Source of the DNA: Eucalyptus grandis
Taxonomy: Eukaryota > Streptophyta > Magnoliopsida > Myrtales > Myrtaceae
Direction: 5' to 3'
NCBI RefSeq assembly: GCF_016545825.1
Contig: NC_052620.1
Location: 5,394,001-5,458,000, forward strand
DNA length: 64,000 bases
The translations under genes were made by a program, and so were the position numbers. Under the pieces are notes generated by a model that ran no database searches, was not told where the DNA came from, and saw nothing but the letters and a program-made list of their open reading frames with translations. Position 1 is the first letter of the stretch, and each line of letters begins with the position of its first letter. This document shows positions 23,708-34,537 of this stretch, piece after piece.

Positions 23708-24608
23708 GAGGGGGGTGAATAGGTATACAAAAAAAATTTCTCGAAGCTTGCACGATATTTAAACAATTAGAGAATTTGCAACAGTTAAAAATTCAATCGC
23801 AAGACTGAGTAAGGGAAAGAGAGAATTGAACACTCGGTTTATAGTGGTTCGGCTTGATTCAAGCCTACGTCCACTCTTCGCACCGAGCCGATTGGCTGGA
23901 TTCCACTATAATCAAAGAGTTGTTACGGTGTTGATCTTCCTTGATTTCTAGGTGTAGATGATCTACCACACTCACTCAAGGCTTCACCAAGTATAAACAC
24001 TCTCGGTATACAATTTCGCTCGGTCTCAACTAACAATCAAGGATCCTCGGACTCGGAATTTTTCTATGGATCACACACTTAAAACAACTAGAACGTCTTC
24101 CTTTTATACTCATTCATGCCATCATAGCCGTTGGCACTTACCAAAGGAATTCCTCCAATCTACCCGTTGGACGGAATCAATCAAGAAGATCATCCGAGCT
24201 ATTTAAGGAATCGATGATAGCCCATCAATCTGTTCGCCCATACAATCGGGATCTTGGTTTCCAAGAATAGAATAATCCAAGATTATTTTCGTCGACCATC
24301 GGATCTTCAATCGATCTTAGATAAGAATTAAAGAATCCGAAATGATTATCCAACCAAAGAATCTATTCCGGAGGATAGGATCAAATCCTTAACCATAAAC
24401 CTCGACTTTGGATTTCCTTCAACACTTTGGATTAGAAAGACCGAGTGAGAATAATCTTGAGTCTTGAGTCTTGAGTCTTGAGTCTTGAGTCTTGAGATAA
24501 CAAAGTCTTGAGACTATAAATTCTTGAGACTTTAACTATCGATATCCAGACTTAGACCGATAGAAATGTTTTGTCGCTTCAAAATATTCTGGAAAGATTT
24601 CTCCAACA
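23708..24608 (-). repeat. 5' LTR of element 2 (3' end trimmed)
   Basis: Nearly the same as 18161-19063 but lacking the last ~25 bp at the deletion junction near 23708. The heptamer TCTTGAG again occurs six times (24455-24496). Many differences from the partner LTR fall at CG dinucleotides. Confidence 0.9.
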
Positions 24609-26530
24609 ATTTGAACATCTCGCCAGAATGTGTTATTAAGTTTTAATTGTAAATAATTTTTTGACCAAGTACAAAACATTGCGATTATGGACATGATTTT
24701 CTTGATGAGGTCCTTACACATGCCCATTATCCGAGCTAGTCATGAGCTGGGGAGCTTTTCTAGCATCATTACTAGGTTGAATCTTTCCCAAGTGTTTGCT
24801 CATGGATCCTTTGAACTAAACTCTAATCATGCTGCGGTTGAAGGTAAATCTATCTCCTTTGCGTCAATGGAAAACATCATTCATACACTACGAATTGATG
24901 TAGAATATCCATGTTGCAACCTATTCTTCGATAGGGTGGAAAACATAAGTTTAAGGTTATTACCTAAATGATGGACTAACGACCCATAATTTAAATGCGG
25001 GCTCTCTCAAGCCCATACTTCATGCAACATTGATGTGTTCAAATTGACGCTATGAGATTTTCCTAAACAAAGGTCACCACTAGCCTATTAGGGTTGGTTA
25101 GAAACTAAGTGTGCGAGCGTACTTCACTTTCTACGTAACTGGAGAATCTATGTCAAAGATTTGATTACACTAATGAATTAATTAGTATCATTTCGATACT
25201 TAATCTCGTTCATTTCAAAAAAGACATTTTTGTTAAGCAATTTGAATTGACTTTATACCTATTCACTAACATTGAGGTGATTATACAAGTGTATAATTAT
25301 TAACGTAACAATTAGCAATCAAGAAAAACATTAAATAAATTGCATGGGATAGCAAAGACCCAACACCAAGAAAAAAGATAAATGACAATGTCAACTAAAC
25401 TAAAGGGAGGCTAAAATCAATGCATCGATATTGCGTAATCAATGACAATTGTCTTTAAGAATAATTGAAACCTTAAAGTAAAGCCTTAAGTACTCATTCA
25501 ATTTTAAGCGCAATTTTTGTCCAAAGATTTAACCAAAATCCTATCTATGTGAATTCTAATTTTGGAAAATTTAAAACTAATTCTAAACTAGAATTGACAC
25601 TAGAATCTAGGAAAACTACTTGAAAACTAATTTCTAAACCTTTTCGTAAACCTTTTCCTAATTTTTTATTTTTTTTCAGAATTTTCTTAATTTTTAATAT
25701 GAAAAAAGGACTCTGGTGGGCCTCTAGGGCCCGCTCCGAATATGGGCTGAGGTAGGCTCTTGGTTCTGGACCATGGACATAGATGGGCTTATTCAAAACA
25801 AGCCTGTTCAAATAGAAAATCACCAAGTCCATTTTGTTGAAATTAAAAAGCACTAAGCCCATTTTGCTAAAAAAGCTCAGCCCAACTGCCTCTAAAACTA
25901 AGGCCAGCCCAGATATACTAAAACCAATTAGGCCCAAGATCCATCAAGCACCAAGGTCATCGGAAGACAACATTCAGCAGCAACAACAGAAAAAGAGGAG
26001 GGGTCTACCTTGAACAAGAGGGAAAGAGGATGAAGTATCAAAGGGCGACCAAGAGATGGGGTCGTCAAGAACCACTGAGAAGAGCCGGGACAAGCAGCGG
26101 TTGCCAATCACAGGCTGAGTGGCCTGCAGTTGCGAGCTGAGGTGGTGGAGATGTGCAAGAGATTGAACGTTGGAGAGTGAGAGCAGCCGGAGAGATAATA
26201 GAAGAGCAATCATGGAGAGCCTCTCTGCAAATGGAAATGGAAGTAGGCATTTGTAATTTGTTTCCTACAATAGCGCCCTTTGCTGGTTCTCTTAAGACAA
26301 CACCCCGAAGATTTGAGATCGCAATAGACGAAGCGATGCGCTCAGGTTTCTTCTCAGTCTCGAGGAGGGGATGCGCCACCTGGGTCTTCTCCTTCGATGA
26401 TGATGGGAAGTGGCAGCAAAGGAGGTTCAATAAGGCGGGTTGGAGTCAAGTGAGCAGTGACATTTGCGACAGCGGTGTTCAAGCTTCACGGCGAGGCTGG
26501 CTGGTGCCAAGATTGATCTGCAAGAGTGAC

Positions 26531-26533
<3 letters not shown>

Positions 26534-26600
<67 letters not shown>
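26534..26600. repeat. (TA)n-(GA)n compound microsatellite
   Basis: A run of TA dinucleotides passes directly into a run of GA dinucleotides, about 67 bp in all. Confidence 0.95.
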
Positions 26601-26603
<3 letters not shown>

Positions 26604-26968
26604 CCAAGATCCCAGTGAGTGAGTGAGGAAGATCCCTAGACCATCAGGCCTCCTAAAAAACCAGTGAGAAGATCAAAGGAAGAAGAAGAAGAAAACACCC
26701 TCGGGCGGGAAGGTCCCTTGATATTGAGAGAAGTGCGATCCACCTGCAACATGTGTCGCGTTCTCATGTGCCTTTTGCACGTGTTGTGTGCCAGCGTGAC
26801 AAATAAGAAGGCCCTTGAAAATGCGACATGTGTCTGTGTGGGACCCAAATTGGGAAGCCTCTCACTTCTCTCATCTCTCTATTCTTTCTGCACTTTTGAC
26901 ACCCATCACATTGCCAAGCCTCTCACTTCTCTCATCTCTCTATTTTTGCTGCACTTTTGACACTCGTG

Positions 26969-26970
<2 letters not shown>

Positions 26971-27005
<35 letters not shown>
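26971..27005. repeat. (CT)n microsatellite
   Basis: About 17 CT dinucleotides in a row, just upstream of the zinc-finger relic. Confidence 0.95.
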
Positions 27006-27007
<2 letters not shown>

Positions 27008-27039
27008 CAACACCCTCTCTCTCTCTGTTGGCGTGGACA

Positions 27040-27382
27040 AATAGCTAATTACCTTGACCTTCGTGGTGACCACCTCCTCCGGTGTGTCAGTGAAGGCGCA
27101 TGAGTGCTCGATCTGCCATAAGAGCTTCTCCACCAACCAAGCTCTTGGCAAGCACAAGCGGTGCCACTACAAGGCCCCCATTCCTGCCTCTTTTTCCCTT
27201 GATGCCTTAGTTGCTAGCACGGTGAGCATCTCTGAGGGGTAAGGTCCATGCACAAGTTGAGCCAAGGGCACCACAAGTTTGATCTAAACATCCCGGCGCT
27301 TGGACAATGAGGTGGAGAGCTCACACCCCTCCAAGAAGCCCCGATTCCTGGCATCGATGAAGACGGAAACAGCTTGAATTGG
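27040..27382 (+). pseudogene. ZAT10-like C2H2 zinc-finger repressor, 3' fragment
   Basis: A frame at 27091-27175 encodes [19 protein letters not shown] followed by KRCHY. This is a plant C2H2 finger (C-x2-C...H-x3-H) of the ZAT10/STZ family, with the usual QALGGH changed to QALGKH. After a frameshift, HKFDLNIPAL (about 27275-27300) matches the EAR repression motif that follows the second finger in these proteins. After a further shift, HPSKKPRFLASMKTET to a TGA near 27377 matches the family C-terminus. The first finger and everything 5' are missing. The order finger, EAR motif, C-terminus supports a genuine relic. LTR C inserted about 40 bp downstream. Confidence 0.75.
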
Positions 27383-27520
27383 GTTGGATTTAAAATGCAT
27401 AGAAACCCCCACAAAAAAGCCAACTGTGGCACCCCGAAACACCTAAGGTCGCCACAGGTACCTGTCGCTATACCTCATGAACGCTAGTCACATCTCTTAA
27501 TAGAAGCATTGCAGCTCATA

Positions 27521-27523
<3 letters not shown>

Positions 27524-27565
<42 letters not shown>

Positions 27566-27566
27566 T
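27524..27566. repeat. (TA)n microsatellite inside LTR C
   Basis: About 20 TA units, interrupted once by GTATA. Confidence 0.9.
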
Positions 27567-27883
27567 TACAACGATCCCAGCGCAACTTATTAGCGGAAGC
27601 ATAATTGAAATATCATCATCTCTCCCTCCAACTATCATAATACAATGCACACCACTAAGCACCATAGGAAAAGATAAAGCCGAACCACTTTTATTTACAT
27701 ATTTTCATGATGGATTTTTTCGGGTCGGTATAACAAAAGAAGGGCCGAGACTTTTGACTACACTCGGCCATAACCTCAAAAAGAGACAACTCGACCCTCT
27801 ATGTCGATCATGCAAAATCCTCCATCTACTAATGTCGGCTATTGTCCAAAAAGTAGCAGCTCCTACTCCTTGCGCGCGGGTAG

Positions 27884-28135
27884 TCACACCCATGCCGGTG
27901 CGTCAGGCAGTGGCGGCGGCAACATCCCCCGCATCACTCCGTCTCGATGAACGTGAACAGATATGAACTCCTGAATGACCGGGCTCTTAGCCAGGCCCAC
28001 GTCATACATCACTAATTCGCAAACTCGAATGAACGTCATACCAGGGATGGTGGGACAGTCGATCTCCACACACTCGACCTCCACATCCGAAGGAAGGCCA
28101 TAAAAGACAACCCGCGTGATAGTAGGGAGCGGCAT
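27884..28135 (-). CDS. LTR-embedded small reading frame, hypothetical
   Basis: An 83-codon uninterrupted frame near the 3' end of LTR C. It begins MPLPTITRVVFYGLPSDVEV and ends in a proline-rich PPPLPDAPAWV. The start codon lies 4 bp after a 3' splice-like AAATTAG, and solo LTR A has an ATG frame with a related N-terminal pattern in the same place. In LTR D the equivalent codon is ATA, so the frame is not kept there. No domain recognised. It may be a second exon of a transcript that splices within the LTR, or a chance frame. Confidence 0.35.
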   Translation of the reverse strand: MPLPTITRVVFYGLPSDVEVECVEIDCPTIPGMTFIRVCELVMYDVGLAKSPVIQEFISVHVHRDGVMRGMLPPPLPDAPAWV

Positions 28136-28319
28136 CTTTCTAATTTGAAATGTTGGTCCTCGAAGGGGTGAGTACAGCTACTCAGCAGGTAAATGACCCA
28201 ATAAACCACTCAATGCATCACACAATATAATCATAACAATTATAGCATAACACATGTCATTCATGCATCCATGCATAACTTACCTTGATGTCATGCATAT
28301 GTCATCATATTGCATGTAC

Positions 28320-28505
28320 ATACATCCTCATATAATCATTACCATCATGTCATAAATGCACATACATCCATGCATTCACCATCATCATGTCACATATACC
28401 ATCATGCCATAGGTGCACATACATCCATGCACTTACCATCATCATGTCACATATACCATCATGCCATAGGTGCACATACATCCATGCACTCACCATCATG
28501 CATCC
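28320..28505. repeat. 57-bp minisatellite in LTR C
   Basis: About three units of 57 bp with the words ATCATCATGTCACATATACC and GTGCACATACATCCATGCA. The reverse-complement equivalent in LTR D (about 44020-44400) is longer. Confidence 0.85.
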
Positions 28506-29209
28506 ATGCATACACGTTGCCATACCATGCATAATTCAATTTCAATTTCCAAATTTTATTCTTTCATTTTGAACCGCCACATTTCTCTTTCTCGGGACTA
28601 GTATTTGCATCCCACATTTATCGCTCGCACCCCACCTGGCATTGCGAGGAACCTCTGGCACAAACCTCCGGGCATCCTGCACACATACTCCAGACATCTT
28701 GTACCCCAACTGGCATCACGAGGTATGCGCCGGCTCACACCTCCGAGCTTCCAGCACCCCCACTCTCTGGGCATCTCAAAACTCTCGAGAACCCTCCGGA
28801 ATTACGCCACTAGGCCACCGGGCATCCGGCATTTACACTCCCTGGCCGGGCATTCCGACACTCCTAGGGCATCGTCAGCTCACACCTTCGACGGCCTTCT
28901 CATTTATCATAGTTCACATTCACAATTATGGCTCAATTTTAACATGGCATATGATATGATGGCAAACAAGATCATTTTCAACATTTGATTCTTATATGTA
29001 GTTCCAATCATCATCATATATGCAGCAAGATCCAATCACTCATGACAACACAATCCATGGGGTCCATACAACTTAGAACAATCCATACATCATGACTTTT
29101 TGAAATTTACCAAATTCCAGCTTGCACAATTTCAGAAAACATATAAATTAAATATCCATATGATCTTCAAAAATTATAAAATCAGAACATGTGATAGGCA
29201 AGACATAAA

Positions 29210-29960
29210 GGTAGCAACTTCATGAATAACACATGCCCAAAAGAACTTCACACAAAAAGATATAGCTCGCACAATACAGCTTGCAAAATTCGGATAAAAT
29301 CAGATTGCGCAGTTCTTGAAATATTTCGATTTAAATACCCGAATTGCCTCCAAAAATTATGAAATTTTACCAGGTGATATTCAAGAGCCTAAGGTAGATT
29401 TTTCATGCAGACATCCAGACCAGATTCGTCCTAGATAATTAACTATGGACGGTCGAAGCCCCTGTTCCTAGTACCAAACGGTCCAGTTTAGCTGTCTCCG
29501 AAAAATCAAGGTTTCACCTACTTATCTTCTTTCATTTCCTCTGAATTTTTTATATGTTTTGACTCAAGAGGTCCACTACAACTTTCATTAAGAGATCTAG
29601 GTAATATTCTCAACGGATATTCACTTTATAGTTCACAAAGTCGCTGGAGTCCAGTACAATACTTACAGATCTATCGTCTTCAAAGGAAAAATTGTTTCAC
29701 TATGCTACACTTGTTAGTTTTGCTTCAAATTTGATTATGTTAATATTTAGGATGTTATATACAACCTTTATGAAGAAGTCAAAGTGAAATTCTCAGTAAA
29801 AAGTGACATGCAACATACAAAACCACCAAGAGGTCGAAAAAACAGTTTCAGATCTAGCGTTTTCATAGAGAAAGGGTTTCACCCCTTAAAACTCAGACAT
29901 TTTGTCCCAATTTTATTATGTTATACTTTGAGATGTTTTCTACAACTTTTGTGAAGAATT
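29210..29960 (-). repeat. ~183-bp tandem array in LTR C
   Basis: The same short anchor (reverse complement of CATGAAAGTTGTAG-like text) occurs at about 29221, 29404, 29586, 29769 and 29950, spacings 183, 182, 183 and 181 bp. Sequence between anchors is similar but diverged, so the spacing is better kept than the sequence. Confidence 0.75.
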
Positions 29961-30889
29961 CGAAGCCAAAATCCAACTCAAAACCTGCATGCAAGCCTCT
30001 ACAACATTCTGGGTCAGGCGGTATACTCGAAAACAGAATGCTATTTCAAAAACAACACACTCAAGCTTCGGTTTCTCACACCATAAACGTCCGAGATTCA
30101 CCACCATTCAATCACATATGCAAGATACAACATGCAAGAGCAGAATATAGATCCCAACTTGCCTTTGTACCGAGTAAGCACAAGCAACACGGCGGACGAC
30201 GGACGCACGGCAACGGGCGATGGACGAGCGGACGGACAGACACACGGCTTCTTCCTCCTCTCTCTCGGTTCCTCACTCTCTCGGCAACCCTCTCTCTCTC
30301 TTCCCCTTATGGTCAACAACCCCCCATAACCGGTCACTCCTTCCTTTTATTCCCCCTCAATACCATCATTAGCCATCATTAGGAGCCACCCAAGAAGACC
30401 AATAGATGAAGCCTCCTTTTGCCACTTGGCAAATCCCTTGCATGATGGGCTTGAAGGTTTGGGCCGCTCCTCCCCCTTGTGGTCGACGGCAGCCCTCTTC
30501 ATGGGCCTCATGGGCCAAGCCAATTTGGCCCACTTTAGGTCCAATACCCTTGGGCCTAAAGTTTAATCTTAATAAATCCCATTTTCACTTTTAATAATTC
30601 GTTTTTAATTCTCTCTTTTATAGATTTCAAATTCTCAATTTCATATGGCCATAAATCTTGTAGCATTTAAACTATAGGGATTACATCTATGAGGTGCATA
30701 GCCAAGAATAAATTCTTCTTATTAATTTATCCTATAATACTAATTTTAATAACTCATGAACACAAAATATATCACTCGGTCTTAAAAGAAAACCAATGAC
30801 TAAAGCATAAACCAAGGGTAATTTCATTACCTAATCATAGGCTTTAATACATCTAGAGGTTGCCTTGAATTTTGGGATGCCACACCAAC

Positions 30890-31158
30890 GATCGGAGTTG
30901 AAGTGGGAACTTGATCAAATTTTAGGTAGGAATAGAGAAATACTAGAAACGATTGTTTTTGTTCATCTCTTCTTGTCTGCTAGGCGATGCTGGAATTCTT
31001 TTTGGCTGAAGAAAAAATTGCAAAAAATGGCATTTCCGCAACAGAGAGAGAGAGTTGAGTGAGAGAGGTCTGCATGAGAGAGAGGAGAGAGCGGAGAGAG
31101 AGTGTGGAGGGGAGGTAGAAGAGAGAGAGAGAGCATGCAAGGGTGTTAGACATGCAAC

Positions 31159-31198
<40 letters not shown>

Positions 31199-32935
31199 AA
31201 CAATTTAAGTCCTGCAGACGACACGTGTCGTGTTCTCAAGGGTCTTCTTATTTGCCTCATTGGCACACAAGACGTTTCTAATATTTTCTCCTTTAAGCTT
31301 TCTAAAGCCCCATCCTTTTGTCCTCTACCCCATCCTTCTCTCCTTTGTTGTTCGACAAGCATCCAAGAGAGGGGAAAGGAGGAGGAGAGTGAGGTTGGGC
31401 CGACGAAAGAAAAAAGAAGAAAAGGGATGGGCTGGCCTAGGTGGGGAGAAAGAAAAGGGAAAAAGGAGGGGTTGGGCTAAGGTTGGCCCTAGCTCAGCTT
31501 GGCTGCTTTTTTTCTTTTTTCTTTTTTTTTTAAAAATTAATTTTAAAAAGTTATTTAAAAAAGTTATTTTTCTTTCCAATTTTTAATTCTAATAATGCAA
31601 ACGTTCCTAATATTTATATGTGATGCAATTTAATTGAAACAAGATACATTTTAATGAAAATTATTTACTTTACTTTTTACTTTTATATTTTTAAAGACTA
31701 ATTCTTAATTTTCTATGTGATTAAGTCCTAAATAAAAAAAAAAAGGGCATAATTTAGGTGTCAACAATCAATATCCTAACATGCGAACAAACAATAAGAA
31801 CTTGAATTCTTATTGAGGCTAGAACTCATGGGAAGAAAATCAATTTTTGGATGACATCAAATATGTAGTATTTAAAGATAAAAAATATTCAGTTATTGAT
31901 ATATTTTCAATGTCAAATCAGGATCAATTAGGTTAGTAATAAAGCATTGTGTTGACCTCTTCTTTGTTGTCAAGGTAAAAGCTTTGAATAATTATCAACT
32001 CTCGAAAAAAGAGTAGAAGAATGGGACCACTAGGTTGAATATTTGCTAAGTGTTGCTCGTTGATTCTTCTAATCAAATTCTGATTATGTTGTGACTGAGG
32101 TAAATTTATCTCATCCTTAAAAATAAATCCCACTTGTAGGTTAATCCAACGCAGAGCTGCGTGAACGCCTATGTGACAAAATTTCCCTTGTTTTTTTTTT
32201 GGTATGATCCTACCTTGATTAGTATCATTTAATGAGTTAGAGAGCGCCTCCTCCTTCATCTATCTTTTCACTTTAGAGACGTGTATTAATTAAAACTAAC
32301 GATTTGGCTTTTAAGTGTTTATATGATTTATTCTCTCTAAAAGAAAGGGATCTATCCCCATTTCAGTTAAAAATAAAATGAATGCTAAACACATCTACAA
32401 GTTGATATATAGTGATGTGTTAAATTGTTATTGGTCATTGAATATGATCCATTCATTTAAAGGGCCACTCAAAGAGTATACACTCGATCCACGTGTATCC
32501 CAACTCCCAATTAGACCCAAAGCAAATTTACTGGTGTTATCCTACAATTTCTTACAAGGAATTAACTCACAAAACTCATTGAGAGAAAATCCTAAAAATC
32601 TTCTTGTTTGCTTTATTGTGTGTCTACCGAGTGGAAATCCATCTCCTATATTTAAATAATATTTGTATTGTAAGTAGAAAACCTCTTGTTAGGAAACCAT
32701 TCAACTTGGAAACGTTCAGACTAGAAAACCTATTCAAACTAGGTAATGTACTTGGATCAAATTTTCTTTAGAGGCTCAAACTTGAGACTTATTCTCAACA
32801 GGCTCTATGGAGATTGATTGCAGTCAATAGGATGAAGTTTCCAATATTGCCAGTCACTTGCCAGGCGGCTGGCAAGAAGCACTATGCCAGTTCCATATTT
32901 GCTGAAGAATAGTGTGGTTGGTCTCTCTATATGCT
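30890..32935. other. intergenic DNA without a recognised gene
   Basis: Contains GA-rich DNA at 31040-31195, including a (GA)n run at 31163-31195, an AT-rich part (31500-31760), and an old repeat-like segment (31933-32259) shared with 24750-24970. No gene supported. Confidence 0.5.
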
Positions 32936-32940
32936 AAAGT

Positions 32941-33622
32941 TGTTAGCTGGGTTCACTCCTATGTGGAGGAAGCCCAATAAGTTGCAAGCCTAAAAAGGGC
33001 TTGAGCCCATATAATAAGTTATATGAGGAAATAGGGTTTCTCACTATCTATATAAAGAGTTACCCGCAGAAAAGGAAAATAAATAACAAGAGAAAAGAGA
33101 AAGCAGAAAATCTGGGGTTTGGGGCAATATTTGATTTATATCAAGCTGGCGTCGGAGGTTGATTCGTGGTTCGATTGAGCTAAAATTTTGTCAGCATGTT
33201 CGTGGCGCAATTTTATCGAATCTAAATGGTTTGATTTTCGTTTGAAGCTCCATACATAAGGTTTTTTCATGAATTGATCAAAACCTGCATTTTTGGTCGA
33301 TTTATCCTTGATCTCTTGTGAAATTCATTTGTATTGCCAAGAATTATATTCTTGAGGTGTTTGCTGCTATGTACCTCTAGTATTTGCTAGAGAAGAACAA
33401 TTTTGTTGATAGTGAAGAATTTCGGGTGGACTCCGGTCTCGTGGTTTTTTATCTCCTCACATCGAGGAGGCTTTTCCACGTAAAAAATCGTCTTGTGTTC
33501 TCATGCTTGGTATTTATTTTACTCTACTATATCGATTCCTATTAGGTTTACACAAGAGGGGAGATTATTTTATTCCATTGCGTTGATTCGATATTTTTCG
33601 AATTATTATTATTCTCCCATTA
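32941..33622 (+). repeat. 5' LTR of element 1
   Basis: Starts TGTTAGCTGG; ends CTCCCATTA, where CA has become TA. A TATA-like CTATATAAAGAG lies near 33050. Confidence 0.9.
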
Positions 33623-33625
33623 GAG

Positions 33626-33643
33626 TGGTATCAGAGTATCAGG
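33626..33643 (+). other. primer binding site of element 1
   Basis: TGGTATCAGAGTATCAGG, complementary to initiator Met-tRNA, 3 bp after the 5' LTR. Confidence 0.85.
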
Positions 33644-33676
33644 TTATTGCTTGATTTTTCTACCTTGTGTTAAACA

Positions 33677-34537
33677 ATGGAAACAAATACGAGTAGAATG
33701 GTTATACTGAATAGTTCGAATTATCATATTTGGAAAGGGAAGATGGAAGATCTTTTATATGAGAAAGATTTTTATTTGCCTGTATTTGCTGAGGAGAAAC
33801 TAGAGAATAAAACTGATATTGAATGGTCTATATTTCATCGTCAAGTGTGTGGTTATATCAGGCGGTGGGTAGATGATAATGTTTTGAACCATATTATTGA
33901 GAAAACACATGCACGCAGTTTATGGGATAAGCTCGAACAGTTATATGCTCGAAAGACTGGAAATAATAAGTTATTTTTGATAAAACAGATAATGGCTCTG
34001 ATATATCATGATGGTACTCGTTTGACTAATCATTTAAATTCTTTTCAAGGAATTATAAATTAGTTGGCTGTGATGAGAATCAAGTTTGATGATGAGATAC
34101 AAGCAATATGGTTGCTTGGTACTTTGCCGGACTCATGGGAGACGTTCCTAACATCTTTGTCTAATTCTGCCTCGGATGGTACAATTACCATGGATTTGGC
34201 CAAGAGTAGTATTTTGAATGAAGAGATGAGAAGAAAGATACATGGATGGTCCTCTTCACATTTTGATGCCTTGGTTGTTGAGAAAAGGGGGAGAAGTGAG
34301 TCTCGAGGTTCGAGAAATAGAGATAAAAGTCGAGACAAAAGCAAAGGTAAGTATAATAAATTTGCTAATGTTGAGTGACATTATTGTCATCAGAAGAGAT
34401 ATATTCAGAGGTTTTGTTGCCAATTAAAAAGGGAGAAACAAAAGGAGAAAGGTAAAGAGAAGAAAAGTGATAATGACAGTGGTGACAATCATGTCGCTGC
34501 ACTTAAAGAAGACTTTCTCACTATTTTTTATGGTGAT
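33677..34537 (+). pseudogene. element 1 gag
   Basis: Starts METNTSRMVILNSSNYHIW and runs 128 codons to a TAG (34061-34063). The same frame then carries on as a typical copia capsid region (WLLGTLPDSWETF) to a TGA at 34376-34378. That TGA replaces the first cysteine of the CCHC zinc knuckle, and the knuckle histidine is tyrosine. It cannot make a working Gag. Confidence 0.85.

Larger units (their letters stand above)
18138..24608 (-). mobile_element. Sirevirus-type Ty1-copia retrotransposon (element 2)
   Basis: Two ~0.9 kb direct repeats (18138-19063 and 23708-24608) enclose minus-strand copia coding DNA. The perfect target duplication ATTTG flanks it (18133-18137, 24609-24613). In element orientation: 5' LTR 24608-23708, then an immediate jump to the reverse-transcriptase end of pol, RNase H ending at 21849, an extra gene region (about 21504-19400), the polypurine tract and the 3' LTR. 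The last ~25 bp of the 5' LTR, the primer site, gag, protease and integrase have been deleted, so it cannot move by itself. The extra region after pol is the hallmark of the Sirevirus lineage. Confidence 0.88.
24614..27035. other. intergenic DNA without a recognised gene
   Basis: No coding unit could be supported. The stretch 24750-24970 is weakly similar to the strand opposite 31933-32259: both can be read, on the minus strand, as an (I)(H/N)EQ..L..IQPS motif. It is therefore probably an old repeat of unknown class. From 25660 to 25960 the DNA repeats 'AAGCCCATTTT'-like words. Simple repeats occupy 26534-26600 and 26971-27005. Confidence 0.5.
27425..30884 (-). mobile_element. solo LTR C (3460 bp, minus orientation)
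   Basis: Read on the minus strand it starts TGTGGCATCCC (30884) and ends GGGGTGCCACA (27425), with 7-bp inverted termini TGTGGCA/TGCCACA. Perfect target duplication CCAAC (27420-27424, 30885-30889). Internal plan in LTR direction: leader to about 30163 ending at a GC-type 5' splice consensus AAG|GCAAGT; a regular ~183-bp array (29960-29210); a 57-bp minisatellite (28500-28320); a TGCTGAGTAGCTGTACTCACC box; a 3' splice-like AAATTAG at 28140; and an ATG at 28135. It has the same organisation as LTR D. Confidence 0.88.

Noticed and set aside
26153..26626. 157-codon plus-strand frame ending in an isoleucine/tyrosine and arginine/glutamate repeat
   Set aside because: The end is the (TA)n(GA)n microsatellite, and the rest has no recognisable domain or partner.
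28300..28510. Possible CRISPR-like array
   Set aside because: The repeats are contiguous tandem units without unique spacers, in plant DNA.
28310..28534. Histidine/threonine-rich repeat protein
   Set aside because: This is the 57-bp minisatellite of LTR C translated; the period is divisible by 3, so all frames stay open.
30943..31586. Several GA/CT-repeat frames on both strands
   Set aside because: Overlapping frames of equal length on both strands across a (GA)n tract are composition effects.
33626..33643. Possible tRNA fragment
   Set aside because: It is only the primer site complementary to initiator Met-tRNA; no cloverleaf can be formed nearby.
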